In this document: piece after piece, positions 11,330-22,238 of the stretch
How the letters are laid out: each line of letters starts with the position of its first letter
How positions within the stretch are numbered: position 1 is the stretch's first letter
Assembly (NCBI RefSeq): GCF_003171515.1
Contig: NC_089399.1
Coordinates: forward strand, 558,001-622,000
Origin: Pyrenophora tritici-repentis
Taxonomy: Eukaryota; Ascomycota; Dothideomycetes; Pleosporales; Pleosporaceae
DNA length: 64,000 nucleotides
Reading direction: 5' to 3'
Position numbers and translations under genes: made by a program
Notes under the pieces: generated by a model
What the model was told of the DNA's origin: nothing
Database searches by the model: none
What the model saw: only the letters and a program-made list of their open reading frames with translations

Positions 11330-12389
11330 TGTAATTGCTAACTATTTACAGGGAATGTGATTGAGATGGAAATTGGGAGAGAAAAGGTGAAGAGATGATC
11401 GTGAAGCTGTATGTAGGTTCAACATGTGATGTGTTAAGTACGGTAACAGCTAATGTGGGGTTTAGTGTCACACTGCATGTGGTATAGGTCCGCGTCTTGC
11501 CCGAAACAGGGTAGTTTGACGACGTGGAGAGGAACCACTTTTCGTGCTTTACACCCTCGATAAGGAGGACGTCGGCGGTTGCCGATGAATTTACGAATGC
11601 TTTGGTGGAATCTGGACACGACTGTTCTTGTGAGATGTTTGACGACACAGAAAATCGGGTTGTTGAGAAGCTGAGAGGTTGAGAATAGACATTTCATTAC
11701 GGAGAGTTTTATCATCAGTTGCCATTTGGCTGCAAGCGTCGTCGAGCTTAGTAGAGTTAATTTGCTGCTCCGGCTTCCGCCCAAGAGGCTGCATACTCTC
11801 CCTCGTATTTCCAAGCTCTTCGACCTCAAATGTCCTTGGTCCACCGGTCTGCAGGGGATCCTGTCCTTTTGTGACAGGAACCCTCTTCGCGTAAAAAAGA
11901 AAACAACACACATACACACACGAAAAGCTGCGTAAACAAATGCGACCTGGCGGGTCGCAAGATAAAATGGTACAACTAGCCCTCCCAAAAGGTTTGGAGA
12001 TGAAAAGCATAATGCGCGATGGAGCCTCCAGCATGTGCGGGGTGTAACCGCATCAAAAAGTGCGAAGCAGGAGTGAGGTGCAAAAATGAGGAGCCTGAAC
12101 AACGGCGCACCCACCAGAACATGGACAACGGTTCGCCAAAAGATACCCGAGGGTGGAACAAGTAAACCTCTGTGGTGTATCCGCGCTTTACGCTAGGACC
12201 TGCCGTACCATGCGAAGAGATATCGTACCCCGGAATCGCCAAAGACGAATGAAAATCAAAAGCAAGCATCGCAGACCAGAAACTGCTTTTGAAGTGAGAT
12301 GTTGAGACTAAAGGAAATACCGTAGTATCGGATGCGGCATGGGTCATTAATGTAAAGTCAATTAGAGGCGTAGAAAGGCGACGTTGAAA
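11330..12389. other. Intergenic region, 1.06 kb
   Basis: Holds the promoter of the uracil-catabolism gene and the 3' end of the phosphodiesterase gene. A 226-codon minus-strand ORF (11434-12114) and a 48-codon plus-strand ORF (12019-12165) are present but lack convincing homology or splice context. Confidence 0.5.
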
Positions 12390-15300
12390 TCAATCGTCGC
12401 TGTTGAGTGATCGCCCAGGATCGCTGGTCTGTGGCGTTCGCAACTGGGAAGAACTGCCGAAGCTAGACAATTGCTTCTCTGGCTCCCGGTGATTACTAGG
12501 CTTTCGCTTGAAAAAGCTCATAATCTTTCCCGTAGTTGTTTTCCGGCCAGGGCTAGAACATGTGGGTGACGAGGTAGGCGAATCGGTACTGGGCGGCGCC
12601 AGCGAGTCTGGCATTACATCCTTCAATGGCGCGCGTCCATCTACATCGCCATTCCTACCATCGCGAGTGCGTCGCCGCGAGCTCATTTGTCTCCACCAAC
12701 TCGAGTCACGCGAGCCATCGGAGCGCGTTACGTTGCTTTCAGCACTGAGCTTGTTGTTGGAGTCCCAGTGTTGAAGCTTGGAGGCACCTATGTTACCGTT
12801 TGCGTTTTGCGAGAGATCGACTTGAGAGTGACTCTGTGACGACGGTTCCGAGGCAGGATAAGGATCGAGAGCTTTTCTGGATTAGTTCATGGTAATTATA
12901 TCCTGAGTGATGTTCACTCACTTTGATTACGCCTGGCATGGGCTGGAGCCGTAACAGGTCTCGCATTGTCCCTTTCTTTCTTTGGAGAGGACGATCTTGT
13001 CAAGGTATCTTTGCGATCTCCTTGCGAGCGCTCCTCCGGGCCCTTTGTCGGTCCTTTTTGCGCGTCTGCATTTTGAGTTTGGGTAACCAATATCGCGGTC
13101 AAACTAGGATCTCTACTGCCTCGTCTTGACGAGGCGGCGTTTTCGCTGGAGCCCACAGCTCTTTGGGCAGGAGTAGCGGTCGTGGAAGATCGCCTTGAGC
13201 TTTTGTCAATGATGGAGGATGATCTCCTTGAATCAAATGACGTGGTACGTATCGAGCCAGTCGAACCTCGGCGAGCTGCCTCGTCGGGTGAGATGGTCTT
13301 GATTGCACTCAAAGGTATTCTCACGGGCGGCCGGACTGAGCCTCCAGATAGCGGGCTTGGAGTTGGGTCAATACTAAAGCCCGGTGTCGTCAACCCGAGA
13401 GTCATATTCTTGGGCTTCCTCTTCCGGTGCCGTTCATCGTGTATCTTCTTTTCCCAGATATCTTTGTTAATGAGCATCTCATCCACGGCAAATCGCATTG
13501 CAGGCAATATATCCGCAACAGCTTCAAACAGAGGTCTGGCGAATATGTTCATGAAGCCAATCTGGGATTCCCCAAGCTTGATGATGTCCTCCCGGACAGG
13601 CGGACCACCGAATAGACACGAGGGCATTTCCAGCTCTTGCTCCATTAAACCTTGATTGCTAAACTCGTCCGTGAGGATGTTGGCCCATTTGGCAGCAGTT
13701 TCAAATTTCCGCGCCTCGGCAAGGATTAGATGGCAGTATAAACCGGCATTTGAGGAGGACTCACCACATTGCAAATGTCTGCGCACTTGATAAGAAGACC
13801 ACACGTCAGATCCTTCTGTTCCTCCTGCACCTTTGAGTTCCACGTATCCACCGCGCCTTTATCATGCGCAACCTTTTGTTGTAGGTTGCCTAGATCGCTC
13901 ATGTATTTGAAGTGGAGGCCCATGTCCGTCGCAAGAATGTTGTTGATCATGAGTTTCCGCATCGGTATATCGGCAAACGCTCTCGGCCAGTACCGGCGCA
14001 GAATCTGTGAGTAGGCAGCGCAATGGAAGGACTCTAGAACGGAGCGATCGTTGTACAGTTGTGCCAATGGAGCGTTCAACGCGACCAGAAAAGCATTGTT
14101 GACTCCCGGGTGGCCAACATCGTGTCCAATAGCAGATATGAGAAGCGTAAGCGCATCGAAGGGCTTGAGAAGGCCAGCAATTGGCGATTTCGGTGCGGGT
14201 GTGGTGTAGGTGCTGGACGAGTCGGATGGGTACGGAGGCAGCGTTCCGATTCGTACGAGGAAGTGGAAGAGGGCCTGGAGAACATCGACGACATGGCGGA
14301 AGTTGTGGTACTTGACAAACTCGTTGTATGCGGTCCTACTGGCTAAGAGGAAGATGATCATCTCGTCTGTAGAGTGTTAGCGTAGTCGGTATATTGATTT
14401 TTGCTACTTGCCTTCGGCTATTGCCCATTTGCCCAATTCAGGCATTTGCAGGGCATGCTTGAGCATTACCAAGGCGCCGTATAGTAGCTCGTCATCAGTC
14501 AAGTCGTGTGCGGAAAAGGCCCAGGTTCCGACTAGATATTCCACCATTTTCTTACGGTCCTGGTCAAGATGAAAGTCACTGGAGGGGTTAGTCATGAGCG
14601 GCTACATGGAAATTCGAACGTACGTGGATTCGAGCGAGTCTCCAACAGTCTCTGGGTTGCAGATACCAGTCATGAGATTGGATACCATGGCTTCGCGTAG
14701 ATAGGCATACGGTTTTGTATCGTCAACACCGACCCATGATAGCTTCCGATTGCGCTTAGTAGTCAGGAAACTGGCCTCTTCCCGACTAAAGTCCTTTTGT
14801 AACCGATAGGCGTGCACGGCCAGTCCAAGCATGCGATCGCGAGACATTGGACTTGTCAAAACGTCGACGGCGCCCGCATCCAGATAACGATTTAACCGGA
14901 CCGAGTCACCGAGCGAGAAGGATAATTGAAGACCAGGCGAAGGGAGTGGACCAGACGAAGATGGCTCGTCGTGGGTCAAGCCAGATAGCATGACTACAGG
15001 CACGACGAGCTTTGAGAAGTTGCGTGAGGATATCTCAGACGAAATGTGAGTAAGGAGGTGCATTGCGTAGATGTCGTCGGGTTCGTTGTAATCGATGCGA
15101 TTGAGGCGCGACGACGTGGGCGAGGGAGTGCGCGGTTCGCGGGACAGGCGTTTCATGCGCTGCTCTTCGTCGTAGGGAATGTCTATTATGACAAAGGTGG
15201 GTATGCTGCTTCTTGTGGATTCGATGAGCTGGGTGATCTTCTGTAAGCAGGCCCTGCCGGTGCTGCAGATGTGTACTGGGGCGCGGGTTAGTCTTGACCA

Positions 15301-15523
15301 TGGGGAGGTTGGTAGGTAGCATGCCTTCATTGGATATGGAGAGAATGGCCTCGACGTTGTCGTGGACTTCGCGCGGTGACGTCTTGCCTAGGGCAAAATA
15401 ACTCTGGCCTACATTGCCGGTGCTGGTTCTCGCAACGAGGGATTTGGACAGCGTCTCCTTGCGCACATGCTCGTCGTTTGCCCTGCGGTCAATGTAAACT
15501 ACATTGCACGCGCCATGATCCAT
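12390..15523 (-). CDS. High-affinity 3',5'-cAMP phosphodiesterase (PDE2/PdeH type)
   Basis: Six exons: 15523-15325, 15275-14624, 14578-14412, 14366-13765, 13714-12918 and 12876-12390; 967 residues. The enzyme hydrolyses cAMP to AMP and so lowers PKA signalling. The class I catalytic domain is clear: HNFRH at 360-364 (the metal/phosphate signature HNxxH), GHDVGH at 420-425, then the LLIKCADICNV segment whose Asp completes the metal site, joined by splicing to ARKFETAAKWA. The N-terminal region (MDHGACNVVYIDRR, IDIPYDEEQRMKRL, REPRTPSPTS) matches filamentous-fungal orthologues. The Ser/Arg-rich C-terminal third is probably disordered. Introns 1 and 3 use GC donors (GAAG/GCATGC and GAAG/GCAAGT). 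The donor of intron 5 must be GTGAAC at 12917 to keep frame; a stronger GTGAGT four bases upstream would shift it. Homologues influence development and virulence in plant pathogens. Confidence 0.9.
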
Positions 15524-15846
15524 CGTCTCCGCCTATGTGCGGCGACCAGCCAGCACTGGTCTCCAGCGCAGAGGGGAGGGTGTTTACGCTTTGGCGCAAA
15601 ATGGGGGGTTTTGGTGGAGCGCAATGGGACGTGTGGAGGAAATGGAGCAGAGTCGCAGTCGGCAGCGGACTCGGGACAGGGCAGAGGCTCTAGAAGCGTG
15701 GGGGAGCGCTGCGATGGGGACGACGGGAATGCGCCCGGTGGTCTGAGATGGCTTCTGAAACGGCGACGTGGGTGCAGGCTCCAGGACAGCCTGACGGTGC
15801 GACAGAACGGGTGGTAGTCGTGCACACGAAGCCGAGAGAGTGTGTG

Positions 15847-15869
15847 TGCGTGCGTGCGTGCGTGCGTGC
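15847..15869. repeat. TGCG microsatellite
   Basis: Five to six consecutive TGCG units directly after a short TG run, 320 bases upstream of the phosphodiesterase start codon. Confidence 0.9.
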
Positions 15870-17779
15870 CTATGTTTACAACAGGCGAGGCTGGCTAGCG
15901 GTTACGGGAGCTGGTACTGGTGGTCGGTGGGCAGGTGCTTGCGCGGGAGGATACAGCCAGCAGGAGCAGGAGCAGCAGCAGCAGGCGCAGACAGTAGGCA
16001 GTTCGCAGTTGCGGCCCAGTGCTTGCGGGATGGAAGCAGTCGATGGCTTTTTTTTCACTGAGGGGGAGAACTGCGAACGACTACAAAGCACTTGTCGGCA
16101 CCTGTCCACACTTCCAAACTGCGTATGCGCGATGCAGCAAAGTCACGGGCGGATGGCGCTGCAGCGTGTTTGAGGTCGGGGCACTCGACACGCAGCGCCG
16201 TCGCCAGGCCTCGAGGGGGGCTTTGGTGTGCAGACGCAGACACAGGGGCGTTGGGGCTTCGGCGTCAGTGTCGCATGCAGCGCACTCGCAGGTTCGCCTC
16301 GACGGTGAGCAGCATCGGGCTGGGAAAAGACGCTGGGGGGGGGGGGAAGATCAGGCGTCGGACGGTAAGTGGCAGTGGGTTGGTAGTAGGTCAGAGCCTC
16401 TCCCCACTCGAAACCGACAAAGCAGCGCCAAAGAAGCCGAACCAAGGCTTCTGGAAGCTTTGCAAGCCCGCCAAATCCTCCGCGCCCCGTCATGGCCAGC
16501 CCTGCGGCCAACCATCTGTCCGTTGTGTCTCGCTGCTGCATGTTGCCGCACCACAGCTTGTTTAAGGCTACTACCGGTGCTATAGCTATAACTATAGCTA
16601 TTGCTAAGTATTGCGATTATTGCTACTGCACATAATATTACTGCACCGCACTGTAAACATGAAAGCCTGCGAAGCCAGAGCCGCTCGCGCATGGCTTGGC
16701 TGCAGGACGGCTTCTGTGCTGAAACACTGCCCATGGCGGGCTGGCCTGGCCCACGATGCTGAAAAGATTACATTACGCCTTCTCGGACGCATGCAGTAGT
16801 TCCAGTCCATGTCTTGAATCTCATCATCCACGCATTCAGCATTCGTCATCTCACCCCAGCGAGGAAGTCTTCTGGAAGCGGCGACTCGTATTACCCTGCC
16901 CGAGTCGATTGCGAGTCCCTTCCTGTTCGACTTCACCCTCCCGCCGGTGGCTCCTGCCTGCAGATCCGCCATTCGTCACTGCCTGCGTCTGTGGGGACCG
17001 AGCGAGCCCCGTGTTCGGTCCGCTTGCACTCCCAAACATGGTCGCACCTCGTCAACCAGCCCTACCTCTACTTACCCTCGCTCATGTTTTGCACTCGGCC
17101 ACACGATACACGGCATTCACCATGACACCTAACAACCCAAGCATCCATGACACAACCCAAACTGAAAACACGACCGATGCTGTCCAACTTCCTTCCTAGT
17201 CCTCGCCTGACCCAGTCCCACCCTTAGCACCAGAGCGGCAGGTGCGCCTGTTTTGATGCCGAAAAGCCTCGGCCAGCTACACGTAAGCAGCGCCTGGTCC
17301 GTGACCATCCACAACAGTCGCTCCATGCGCTGGGAAAAAAGAACAAGAGGCCACAAGAGGACGGCCAGAGACAGACAGCACACGCACACACCCTCTGCCA
17401 TTTGCTCATCAATTTATCACCCCTGTCCACCCAACTCAATCTCGTACTCATGCCTTCGTCGTCCGATTGGCTACGCCGTCAAAGATAAGGGCCTCGACAA
17501 GCCTCAGAGCCGCCGATCCTCGTGTCTTGGTCAGCTGAAATCCGGGGTCGATGCCCTTCATGGAAATGAAGTGCAGGCCTGGCGAGCCCTAAGCTCTCGT
17601 CCCGCTCACGAATCATCTCGATCCCAGCGCCAAGTGTGCAACACCGCATCGTCCAAACTTCCAATCATGATTTCGTGATACGTCAGTGCTCAGTACGGGA
17701 TGCAACACGGCAATCTGGTGCTAATACCCGTTGCACATAGCCATAACACATTGCACTATACCCATCACATTACCTAGAT

Positions 17780-18190
17780 ACTTTCAAGTACACTAAATAG
17801 CCTGTCCTGAGCATAGTACAAACTTCAATGTCACATTCCATCACATTAACACGGTAAATGTATCCAGCAACCATACTCTACAAAATAGCCTGTACCCTCG
17901 GTATAGTACTAACTTGATGTCATTACGGTAACTATATCACACATAGCCTGTCGACATCCCAGCACGGTACGTGCATCCAGCCGCACCCATCCTACTGACT
18001 TGAACTCACATTCCAGCACACCAAAAACAGTAAATGTATCCAACGATACTACACACATAGATAAAGCATCAATATTCAAGACACTAATACAGTACATGTA
18101 TCCAACAACACTATATACATAGATAAATTATCAATATTACAGACACTAATACAGTAAATGTATCCCAACGATACTGCACAACATAGTATC
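17780..18190. repeat. Degenerate tandem array, period about 60-75 bp
   Basis: A motif of the form AC(G/A)GTAAATGTATCCA followed by an A/C-rich stretch and CATAG recurs at about 17852, 17925, 17965, 18028, 18091 and 18152. The last three copies are the most alike and each is followed by TAGATAAA-type and CAATATT sequence and GACACTAATACAG. Copies differ by substitutions and small indels. A/T-rich, no coding potential. Confidence 0.7.
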
Positions 18191-18637
18191 AGCAAAAGTG
18201 CATTCCAGCACATCAGACACACATGTACAAAACACCCGACATGGGCAAACCAACCGCCTTGTTCTGCGAGCAAGCCATCAAGCTAGGAGTCGCGCGACAG
18301 TGACTTTTACATTAGTTTGATTGAAAGGAGCTGACCGGGAAAAAACTGGTTGGGTGCAAAGTCCTAGAAAGTGACATCAACTGCTCTGTTTCTATTGCTG
18401 TAACAGCCATACTGCGTTTGAAGATCGAATTCGCCGCTAAGCATCAACATTACTTGTAGACTTGTAGTTTCGGGAAAAGGCCAGGTACAAGCTTTTATCG
18501 GATCAGGTAAACCAAATGGTTTTTTCGTCTTGGATCACAGTGTATATTCTATGCCTTTTATTTCGTTTAATTTTTTTCAACCGGAATGAAGGTTTTACAA
18601 TTGAGTATATTAAATAGCACATAATCATACAACTATC

Positions 18638-21600
18638 TCATTCCTGTCCTTCTTCCTGCCTTGCTTCCATCTCCCCAACAGCACCCGCACACCTCCCACA
18701 AACCTCCTCATGCTCGTCTTTTACCCACCGCCAACAACGCGGACACTTTTCGCGACTAGGCGGGTGCACAACCACTCGCGCTTTATGTAGCGTAGTCGTA
18801 GTCGCACCATCTTGTGTAGAGTCTGTAGATGCTACAGTACTGGGTAGCGTCGTTTCCTCCTCTGCGTACCATGCCCATGTTTGCGCATCTGTCGTGGTAG
18901 AGGAAGGCAAACTGCGGATATTAACCTGACTCACCACCAAGAGTTCCTCAAGTTGCTTTTCCACCTCCCCCACCAGTTCAGCACTCATACCCGTAGGCCT
19001 CCCGACCAAACCCATGGCCTCACAGTACAAGCCGCCCAATAGCTCCACACCCTCCTCTTCTAGGTAAATCGTAACTCCACACTCTAACCCGGACCCAATC
19101 CTGCCTTCAGCCCTCATCTTCTCCTGCGCGATCCTGATCTTATCCCCCAATACCCCGAGCACCCTACCCACCTTCTCCGACGCCTCCGTGCCCTCTATTT
19201 GTGGCAACGGGTTCCAAATTGCCCTCGCAGGATGCACACTACCCTCCCTCAACTTACTCGGAACATGATCCCACACCTCCTCGGCCAACAACGGTACAAC
19301 CGGCGCCAACATCTGCAGTAGCTGATAAAACACCACTCCAAGTACCTTCTGCAGCACCTCACATTCCGTCTTCTCCCCCGTATACACCCTATCCTTGATC
19401 ATCTCGAAATATCCCGCGCTGAGATCAAGACCAATATACCTATTCACCGCGCCCACACCTTTGAAGAATTCGTAGCCACTATAACACGCATGTACATCCT
19501 TGCTCACCTGCGCTAGCCGGTGCAGTGCAAGACGGTCGCTTAGATGGCCCAAGTTGGCGATATCGTGGGGGGAAAGAGTGTTGTTGAACGAGGTAAACGG
19601 CGGGGGACAGGTTGTTAAAGAGAAGATTCCGAGCAGCCACTTGAAAGTGACGCGATATTTATGCAAAGAAGTGTTTATGGCGACGAGCATGGGTTGGCCG
19701 ATTGTTACGTCGCGGGTGTAGTCGCTGGTGGCGGCCCAGAGGCGGAGTGCGTCTGCGCCTAGGGTGTCGTAATTACGTTCGTTTGCAGCAGTGTTGTTCG
19801 CTGTAGCGGCACCCCCCTTTTGTTTCTTGCGTTTAACAGGCGGGAGTAATTCACCAGACATGATTTGTGCAGGCGAAACAACGTTTCCCAACGACTTGCT
19901 CATCTTACGGCCGTGTGCATCGAGGGTGAAACCATGGGTGATGAGAGTTTTATACGGCGCTTTTACCACCGCGTCGCTTGTTGTGTACGAATGTGTGGCA
20001 ATGTATGTGAGGAGTGAGGATTGGAACCATCCGCGGTGTTGGTCTGTTCCCTCTAGATACACGTCTGCAAGGGGTTTGTCGGGGTGCTGTGGCGGGGGGA
20101 GGAGTGACCAACTTGTTCCGCTATCGAACCAGACGTCCATTGTGTCTTTGCCGCGGACATATGTGCCTGTGCCTGTGAGGTGGGGTGGTGTCCAGGCTGG
20201 GTCGTCTGGGGGGTCGGTCCACCAGGCGTCTATGCCGCGGCGTTTGACGATGTCGATGATGTGGGTGATTGTGTCCGAGTCCATTGTTGCAGTGAGTGTC
20301 CCGTCGTCTTCGACTTTGTATAATGCGGGTATGGGTACACCCCAGGCGCGTTGGCGGGATATACACCATTGGCTTCTGCCCTGAATGAAGCTTTCGAGGC
20401 GGCTGCGGCCAGACTCTGGTAAAAAGTTCACGTTTGAGATTGATTTCATGGAAGCAGCTTTGATGCCCTCAACGTTTGCGAACCATTGCGCTGTTGCGCG
20501 TGTTATGACGGGTTCTTTAGTGCGCCAGTCGATGGGGTATTTATGTCGATAATTGTGTTTCGCACGTAGCATGTCCAGTTGCTCGAGGTACTTGCACACG
20601 GCATTGCTACCGGTTTTCTTAATGTCGGCGACTGGTAGGCCTTCGAGAAGTTCAGGGTGCTCTGGGAAAGCGTCTTTTGTGAAGGCGCCGGCGTCGTCTA
20701 TGGGGGCGAAGGCGGGGACGTTAAGGGACATGCAGACGTTGTAGTCGTCCATTCCATGTCCCGGTGCTAGATGGACGAGACCGGTACCGGAAGAATCTGT
20801 GACGAAATCTGCGTGGATGATAGGTTGAAGTCCGTTCGCTTTTTGGAATGGGTTCTCGTACTGAACCTGATCGACGAGGTCTGAGCCACGGACATCTGGT
20901 ACGACAATCTCAAGTTTTTGTTCCAGAATCTTTTCATACTCTGCCACTCTTGAAGCCGCAATGAGTATCAATTCATTGCCCTTCTCAGCATCTTTGACAA
21001 GACAGTATTGCATATCCCTATGCACAGCAATCGCCTTATTCGCAGGCAGCGTCCACGGTGTAGTCGTCCAAATAATAACACTAATGTCACCCTCCACACC
21101 ACCCAGCTTCACCCTCAACCCTTCCTCGACCCTGACCGGATACCTCACAAAAGCCGCCAAACTCTTAAACCCCTCATCATACTCCAACTCCGCCTCTGCC
21201 AGCGCCGTCCTCGAACTCGGACTCCAATACACCGGTTTGAACATCCTATAAACCAGGCCCTTCTCAAACATGCTCTTAAACACACCCAGCTGCCGTATCT
21301 CAAACTCCCGCTCCATAGTCTGATACGCATTGTCCCAATCGCCCATGACAGCCCATTCTTTGAAGCCCTTCTTCTGCTCCTTGATTGTCCGCGTTGCTAG
21401 CTCGCGCGCAGCTCGGCGTACGCTTACGGCGTCTGTTTGCGCTGCATCTTTCTTCTGCGCCTGGAGCGCTTTGATTTCAATGGGTAGGCCGTGGCAGTCC
21501 CAACCGGGCACGTACGATACCCGTTTCCCTTGTCCGACTTGGAACCGACAGATGACGTCTTTTGTGATCTTGTTCAATGCGTGGCCGATGTGCAATGGCC

Positions 21601-21880
21601 CGTTTGCATACGGGGGTCCATCGTGTAGCGTAAATTCCTTCGTGGGTTCGCTGCCCCCAATTTCCCCAGATACATCTAATCCTTCATGTTTCTGCTGTCC
21701 CTGGTATCCATTGTAGATGATGCGATCGGGGCTTCGCTGCCATGCGTATAGCTCATCGGTGCATCGTCGAAGGTATTCTGGTGTCTTTGACGCTTGTGGT
21801 CGTGGAGGAAAGCTCGATTTGGGCAGTCTGAGCGTTTTGGACCATGATACGCGGGGGAGATTGCGGGCCTGGGTTAGCAT
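18638..21880 (-). CDS. ISM1: Isoleucyl-tRNA synthetase, mitochondrial type
   Basis: Single-exon gene, 1080 residues. It charges tRNA-Ile with isoleucine. Class I signatures are complete: HIGH at 97-100 within a DGPPYANGPLHIGHALNK context, KMSKS at 659-663, and the WTTTPWTLPAN and YVPGWDCHGLPIEIK blocks. The bacterial-type C-terminal zinc finger has Cys at 1046, 1049, 1061 and 1064 (CPRCW, then CGRC). The zinc finger and the bacterial-like layout mark the organelle form rather than the larger cytosolic enzyme. The basic, acid-poor first 35 residues (MLTQARNLPRVSWSKTLR) suit a mitochondrial presequence. The stop at 18638 is followed by an A/T-rich 3' region. Its start is 358 bases from the stop of the next minus-strand gene. 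Confidence 0.95.
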   Translation of the reverse strand: MLTQARNLPRVSWSKTLRLPKSSFPPRPQASKTPEYLRRCTDELYAWQRSPDRIIYNGYQGQQKHEGLDVSGEIGGSEPTKEFTLHDGPPYANGPLHIGHALNKITKDVICRFQVGQGKRVSYVPGWDCHGLPIEIKALQAQKKDAAQTDAVSVRRAARELATRTIKEQKKGFKEWAVMGDWDNAYQTMEREFEIRQLGVFKSMFEKGLVYRMFKPVYWSPSSRTALAEAELEYDEGFKSLAAFVRYPVRVEEGLRVKLGGVEGDISVIIWTTTPWTLPANKAIAVHRDMQYCLVKDAEKGNELILIAASRVAEYEKILEQKLEIVVPDVRGSDLVDQVQYENPFQKANGLQPIIHADFVTDSSGTGLVHLAPGHGMDDYNVCMSLNVPAFAPIDDAGAFTKDAFPEHPELLEGLPVADIKKTGSNAVCKYLEQLDMLRAKHNYRHKYPIDWRTKEPVITRATAQWFANVEGIKAASMKSISNVNFLPESGRSRLESFIQGRSQWCISRQRAWGVPIPALYKVEDDGTLTATMDSDTITHIIDIVKRRGIDAWWTDPPDDPAWTPPHLTGTGTYVRGKDTMDVWFDSGTSWSLLPPPQHPDKPLADVYLEGTDQHRGWFQSSLLTYIATHSYTTSDAVVKAPYKTLITHGFTLDAHGRKMSKSLGNVVSPAQIMSGELLPPVKRKKQKGGAATANNTAANERNYDTLGADALRLWAATSDYTRDVTIGQPMLVAINTSLHKYRVTFKWLLGIFSLTTCPPPFTSFNNTLSPHDIANLGHLSDRLALHRLAQVSKDVHACYSGYEFFKGVGAVNRYIGLDLSAGYFEMIKDRVYTGEKTECEVLQKVLGVVFYQLLQMLAPVVPLLAEEVWDHVPSKLREGSVHPARAIWNPLPQIEGTEASEKVGRVLGVLGDKIRIAQEKMRAEGRIGSGLECGVTIYLEEEGVELLGGLYCEAMGLVGRPTGMSAELVGEVEKQLEELLVVSQVNIRSLPSSTTTDAQTWAWYAEEETTLPSTVASTDSTQDGATTTTLHKARVVVHPPSREKCPRCWRWVKDEHEEVCGRCAGAVGEMEARQEEGQE

Positions 21881-22238
21881 AATAGCATTATGGGCGGTGC
21901 TGTTCTTTTCGGAAAAAAGGTGTTGATGCTCGAGACATTTTTGGAGATCAATTTAGTCTCTGGTGATGGTTCGGCTAGGCTCGGTGATAAGGCGGAGGTA
22001 GCTGAGCAACAGGGTCATCTTGCATGCGAGGGTGAGAGATAAGATGCTAGAATGGAAAAGCTTAGGATGTAATGTTTCTTTATTGATTATCTCATTGATG
22101 CTGAATCAATTTCTATGCTCCCTGCACTTGCGCCTGCATGCCAGAACTCCGTCCTGCAATAACATGCGGGAACCCAGCGTCTCCCTAAACATATAGACAT
22201 TGTATGAAACACTGCGACTATCAACGCGCGGTCTGCTC
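21881..22238. other. Short intergenic region between tandem minus-strand genes
   Basis: 358 bases that should hold the promoter of the isoleucyl-tRNA synthetase gene and the 3' end of its upstream neighbour. No other element recognised. Confidence 0.6.

Larger units (their letters stand above)
15524..18637. other. Gene-free region, 3.1 kb, upstream of the phosphodiesterase gene
   Basis: No convincing gene on either strand. It contains a TGCG microsatellite (about 15847-15869), a 12-base G run (16335-16346), alternating TATAGC motifs near 16578-16605 and, in the right part, the degenerate repeat array described separately. The length suggests a long regulated promoter and leader for the phosphodiesterase gene, or eroded repeat sequence. 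The 100-190 codon ORFs within it overlap on both strands and look random. Confidence 0.5.

Noticed and set aside
11434..12114. 226-codon minus-strand ORF
   Set aside because: Lies in the interval between two well-defined genes, with Arg/Cys/Phe-rich text, no conserved block, and competing ORFs in other frames.
12019..12165. 48-codon plus-strand ORF with CAGCNRIKKCEAGVRC, resembling a zinc cluster
   Set aside because: Cys spacing does not match the Zn2Cys6 pattern, the ORF is very short, and no continuing exon was found.
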